Below are positions 61,323 through 64,000 of a stretch of DNA of 64,000 nt, piece by piece. The notes below the pieces were generated by a model. It worked only from the letters and a program-made list of their open reading frames with translations. It did not search any database and was not told the origin of the DNA. The stretch's first letter is position 1. Each line of letters starts with the position of its first letter. The translations under genes and the position numbers were made by a program. This stretch comes from CALFVT01 sp964513675. GTDB lineage: Bacteria; Pseudomonadota; Alphaproteobacteria; Caulobacterales; Maricaulaceae. The stretch is from NCBI GenBank assembly GCA_964513675.1, contig CAZEOD010000006.1, positions 16,552-80,551 on the forward strand, given 5' to 3'.

Positions 61323-62234
61323 TTAGGCGCTAATTCGTCCATCATCCAAGAATATTTCTTGGTTTTGGGCAACCGATGTAAATTGCCATGCCGTCTTATC
61401 AGCCATTAGGGCCGTTAATAAGTCATGATTCAGGCCATGGCCGCCTTTATATGTCGTAACTTTCCCTAAAATTGGGCCGGCCATATATAAATCGCCCATG
61501 AGGTCGAGGGCTTTATGACGAACAAACTCATCGGCAAAGCGCAAGCCCCCCGGATTTAAGACTTTACCACCATCAACGACAACTGCATTATCCAGCGAGC
61601 CGCCTTTGGATAAGCCTGCCGCCTGTAGAGCCGCGATTTCATGTTTGCGGGCAAAGGTTCGCGCCGAGGCAACGCCTTCACGGAAAGCCCGCACATCCGG
61701 CTCGATCACCAAAGATTGGCGGCCAATGGCGGCGTCATCAAAGTCAATCGTGACATCAAGGATTAAACGATCCGCAGGTTCAATAACGCCGCGGCTTTCC
61801 CCGCGCGATAGCTCAATTTTCTTTAGGACCTGAATATAGCGGCGCGGCGCATTTTGTTTTTTTAGCCCTACTTTTTCAATCAAATCTAAAAACGGGCCGC
61901 TACTGCCGTCCAAGGCCGGAAGCTCTAAACCATCGACATCAATATAAAGATTATCAATCCCAACTGCCGCTAAGGCCGCTAAAAGATGCTCAACCGTGGA
62001 AACACACACATTATGGCCGTTACAAATTGTTGAACAATTCGTGACGCCTGTGACGCTATCAGGGCGAAGATATATTTTATTATCGCGGTCTTTAATATCG
62101 GTTCGCACGAAACATAGCCCCGTATTAATGGGCGCGGGCCGCAGGGCAATACGGGTATGGTTGCCGCCGTGCAATTCAACCCCCGCAAAAACGGCGACGG
62201 ATCGCAAAGTTGATTGTCGTTGAACTAAAATCAT
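61323..62234 (-). CDS. lpxC: UDP-3-O-acyl-N-acetylglucosamine deacetylase
   Basis: LpxC catalyses the committed step of lipid A synthesis. The 303-residue protein has the zinc ligands in STVEHLLAAL (His) and FVRHKALDLMGDL (His and Asp), with the catalytic His in GHGLNHDLL; LELPALDGSSGPF is a further signature. The ribosome site is weak. A strong terminator on the minus strand (62251-62282) stands between ftsZ and lpxC, so lpxC needs its own promoter or read-through. Confidence 0.96.
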   Translation of the reverse strand: MILVQRQSTLRSVAVFAGVELHGGNHTRIALRPAPINTGLCFVRTDIKDRDNKIYLRPDSVTGVTNCSTICNGHNVCVSTVEHLLAALAAVGIDNLYIDVDGLELPALDGSSGPFLDLIEKVGLKKQNAPRRYIQVLKKIELSRGESRGVIEPADRLILDVTIDFDDAAIGRQSLVIEPDVRAFREGVASARTFARKHEIAALQAAGLSKGGSLDNAVVVDGGKVLNPGGLRFADEFVRHKALDLMGDLYMAGPILGKVTTYKGGHGLNHDLLTALMADKTAWQFTSVAQNQEIFLDDGRISA

Positions 62235-62250
62235 ATGCTACATATGCGGC

Positions 62251-62282
62251 AATAAAAAACACGGCTCAAGTCGAGCCGTGTT
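62251..62282 (-). terminator. Rho-independent terminator of ftsZ
   Basis: AACACGGCTC / GAGCCGTGTT, a perfect 10-bp stem (62258-62267 and 62273-62282) with a 5-base loop. On the minus strand it is followed by TTTTTATT. It lies about 95 bases after the ftsZ stop and 17 bases before the lpxC start. Confidence 0.88.
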
Positions 62283-62375
62283 ACGAATTGTTTCTTTTGC
62301 CCCCTTTTAACAGTCATCTTACATTAAATAGCAGTAACTAGCCGTAAGATGGGGCAATATAAAGCTTTCCGGCCC

Positions 62376-63956
62376 TTAAGATTTCGCTTTTAGCAAAAAT
62401 GCGGGAATCTCTAATTCATCATCCAGATCGGCACCAAAGAGGTCGCCTGTATTTTGCGGCTTGGCTTGGACTTGATAATCCCGAGCAATCGGCAGAGATT
62501 TTTTATTCCGAAAGAAATCACGAAAGGGACGCTTAATTACGCGCTGCGGCTCTGAGGTTTGAAGCTGAGTTTGCGGTGTCGGCGCAGGCTGAACGGGACT
62601 AGGCTGCGGCATAGGCGCAGGCGCAACAGGCCGAGCAGCAACAGGCGCAGCATATTCACGCTCAGCAATCGGAGCCGCTAAGGGTTGCGGCGCTGGCTTT
62701 ATAGACGTCTCTCTAGAAGGCTCTCTGGAGGTTTCTCTCGAGGCTTCTCTGGCTGGCTCGCCCGCATCTCCTGCAGACTCATATGAAGAACTTGGCATTG
62801 GCGGCGGCGCAATATCAGAGCCGGCTGCCAGAGGCGGCAACTCATCGCTAAGATCACGGCTTGAGTATTTGGCGGCAAGCGGAGCCGCTGCGGCAGGTGC
62901 AGCCGTTGTCATCGGCGGCGTAAACTGATCGGCAGCCGGCGCGCGGCGCGCCGTATAATCACTCTGCGGACGGACCGGAGCTTGCTGCTCACTCGCTTCA
63001 ACGCCTGTTGCCACAACAGATACGCGGATAATGCCGTCAAGATCATTATCAAGGGCAGAGCCGACAATAATATTCGCATCTTCATCCACTTGAGAGCGAA
63101 TTAATGTGGCCGCTTCATGAACTTCAAAGAGGGTTAGATCTTCTCCGCCTGTAATATTGATTAAAACGCCTTTAGCGCCTTTCAAAGAGACATCATCAAG
63201 GAGCGGATTAGAGATCGCGCTTTCAGCCGCTTCAACCGCACGGTTCTCGCCAGTGGCTTCGCCTGTCCCCATCATCGCCTTGCCCATTTCGTCCATCACC
63301 GTGCGGACGTCATTAAAGTCAAGATTGATAAGGCCGGGCACAACCATGAGATCGGTCACGCCTTTAACGCCAGAATGTAGCACTTGGTCAGCCAAGGCAA
63401 ACGCGCTCGACATCGTTGTTTGGTTCGTCGCAACGCGGAATAAGTTCTGGTTTGGAATTGTAATGAGCGTATCGACAGAATTATAAAGTTTTTCAACGCC
63501 TTCATTGGCGAGCTTCATGCGCTTGGAGCCTTCAAACTCAAAAGGCTTTGTGACAATCGCAACTGTCAAAATGCCTTTTTCGCGCGCCGCCTGCGCAATC
63601 ACGGGAGCCGCGCCAGTGCCTGTACCGCCGCCCATACCGGCCGCAACAAATAACATATGCGCGCCGTCTAAATGTTCCATAATCTCAGGCAGGCTTTCTT
63701 CAGCAGAACCTTCGCCAATTTCTGGACGCATCCCAGCGCCAAGCCCTTGGGTAATGCCCGTTCCCATGCGCACACGTTTTTGCGCGCTAGACATTTCAAG
63801 CGCCTGCGCATCTGTGTTGGCGACAATAAATTCGACGCCATCAAGGCCAGAAGCAATCATGTTATTGACCGCGTTACCGCCCGCGCCGCCAACGCCAATC
63901 ACGACGATACGCGGTTTTAGTTCTACAGTTTTAGGTATTGAAATGTTTAAGCTCAT
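62376..63956 (-). CDS. ftsZ: Cell division protein FtsZ
   Basis: A tubulin-like GTPase that forms the Z ring. The 526-residue protein has VIGVGGAGGNAVNNM (20-34), the tubulin signature GGGTGTGAAP (near 108-117) and the T7 loop NLDFNDVRTVM. After the about 320-residue core comes a 175-residue Pro/Ala-rich linker with short SRE(T/P) repeats (AREASRETSREPSRETS), then the conserved tail ELEIPAFLLKAK that binds FtsA and other partners. Long linkers are typical of alphaproteobacteria. ftsA is expected beyond the window edge. Confidence 0.97.
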   Translation of the reverse strand: MSLNISIPKTVELKPRIVVIGVGGAGGNAVNNMIASGLDGVEFIVANTDAQALEMSSAQKRVRMGTGITQGLGAGMRPEIGEGSAEESLPEIMEHLDGAHMLFVAAGMGGGTGTGAAPVIAQAAREKGILTVAIVTKPFEFEGSKRMKLANEGVEKLYNSVDTLITIPNQNLFRVATNQTTMSSAFALADQVLHSGVKGVTDLMVVPGLINLDFNDVRTVMDEMGKAMMGTGEATGENRAVEAAESAISNPLLDDVSLKGAKGVLINITGGEDLTLFEVHEAATLIRSQVDEDANIIVGSALDNDLDGIIRVSVVATGVEASEQQAPVRPQSDYTARRAPAADQFTPPMTTAAPAAAAPLAAKYSSRDLSDELPPLAAGSDIAPPPMPSSSYESAGDAGEPAREASRETSREPSRETSIKPAPQPLAAPIAEREYAAPVAARPVAPAPMPQPSPVQPAPTPQTQLQTSEPQRVIKRPFRDFFRNKKSLPIARDYQVQAKPQNTGDLFGADLDDELEIPAFLLKAKS

Positions 63957-64000
63957 AGTTCTGACTCAACGGCTGGCGTTAATATTATGCTTAACACTTT

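Overview
The window is chromosomal DNA of an alphaproteobacterium, most likely a marine member of the Hyphomonadales/Maricaulales type. The main evidence is gene order: ftsZ-lpxC-bamD-recN-ligA on the minus strand at the right end, the DUF4169 plus ribbon-helix-helix pair beside fumC, uvrC followed by pgsA, and a branched-chain aminotransferase divergent from an OmpR-type regulator and its kinase. By eye the base composition is slightly below 50% GC. A run of 10 N at 25308-25317 shows that this is a draft scaffold, so features beside the gap should be read with care. I see no rRNA, tRNA, CRISPR array, insertion sequence or prophage; the window is mostly housekeeping.

Layout. 1-5.5 kb: the 5' end of alanine dehydrogenase with a divergent Lrp/AsnC regulator, lptD, ferredoxin-NADP reductase, folE and a DUF1499 protein. 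5.5-12 kb: a YheT-type hydrolase, an RND efflux adaptor/permease pair and an anchored protein ending in a LysM-like remnant. 12-17 kb: a LOG-type phosphoribohydrolase, msrC and a photobiology cluster, in which a full-length photolyase/cryptochrome faces a three-gene operon that appears to encode a photolyase split into two proteins plus a flavin oxidoreductase. 17-21 kb: gapA and a divergent PEP carboxylase-like gene that lacks any ATG/GTG/TTG start. 21-26 kb: a vanadium haloperoxidase gene interrupted by a stop codon, a sterol desaturase-family enzyme, a lipoprotein, trhO cut by the gap, and a GST. 26-31 kb: a BON-LysM protein, a VOC protein, a small membrane ORF with a Na/Ca exchanger, and a pterin/folate cluster (PTPS-like, FolM-like SDR, folB, DUF2237). 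31-38 kb: uvrC, a degenerate CDP-alcohol phosphatidyltransferase with canonical pgsA, ilvE, a two-component system, proC and a YbjN protein.

38-48 kb: ubiK-like, then lgt / MidA-type methyltransferase / pgeF overlapping by 4 bases each, prs, rplY, pth, ychF, a MAPEG protein and aminopeptidase P. 48-54 kb: an NTF2-like lipoprotein, a gene-poor stretch with a strong terminator, an unannotated 46-residue basic ORF, and pcrA - lipoprotein hydrolase - prmA overlapping end to end. 54-64 kb: thioesterase, RHH/DUF4169, fumC, ligA, recN, bamD, lpxC, ftsZ.

The most interesting items are: (1) the split, order-swapped photolyase operon; (2) the PEPC-like gene that seems to start at AUC and has altered catalytic loops; (3) a PTPS-family protein in the folate cluster lacking the catalytic Cys; (4) the haloperoxidase with an in-frame TAA at codon 12; (5) the degenerate phosphatidyltransferase paired with pgsA; and several small ORFs and RNA hairpins. 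Functions are inferred from motifs and context read by eye, with no database search.
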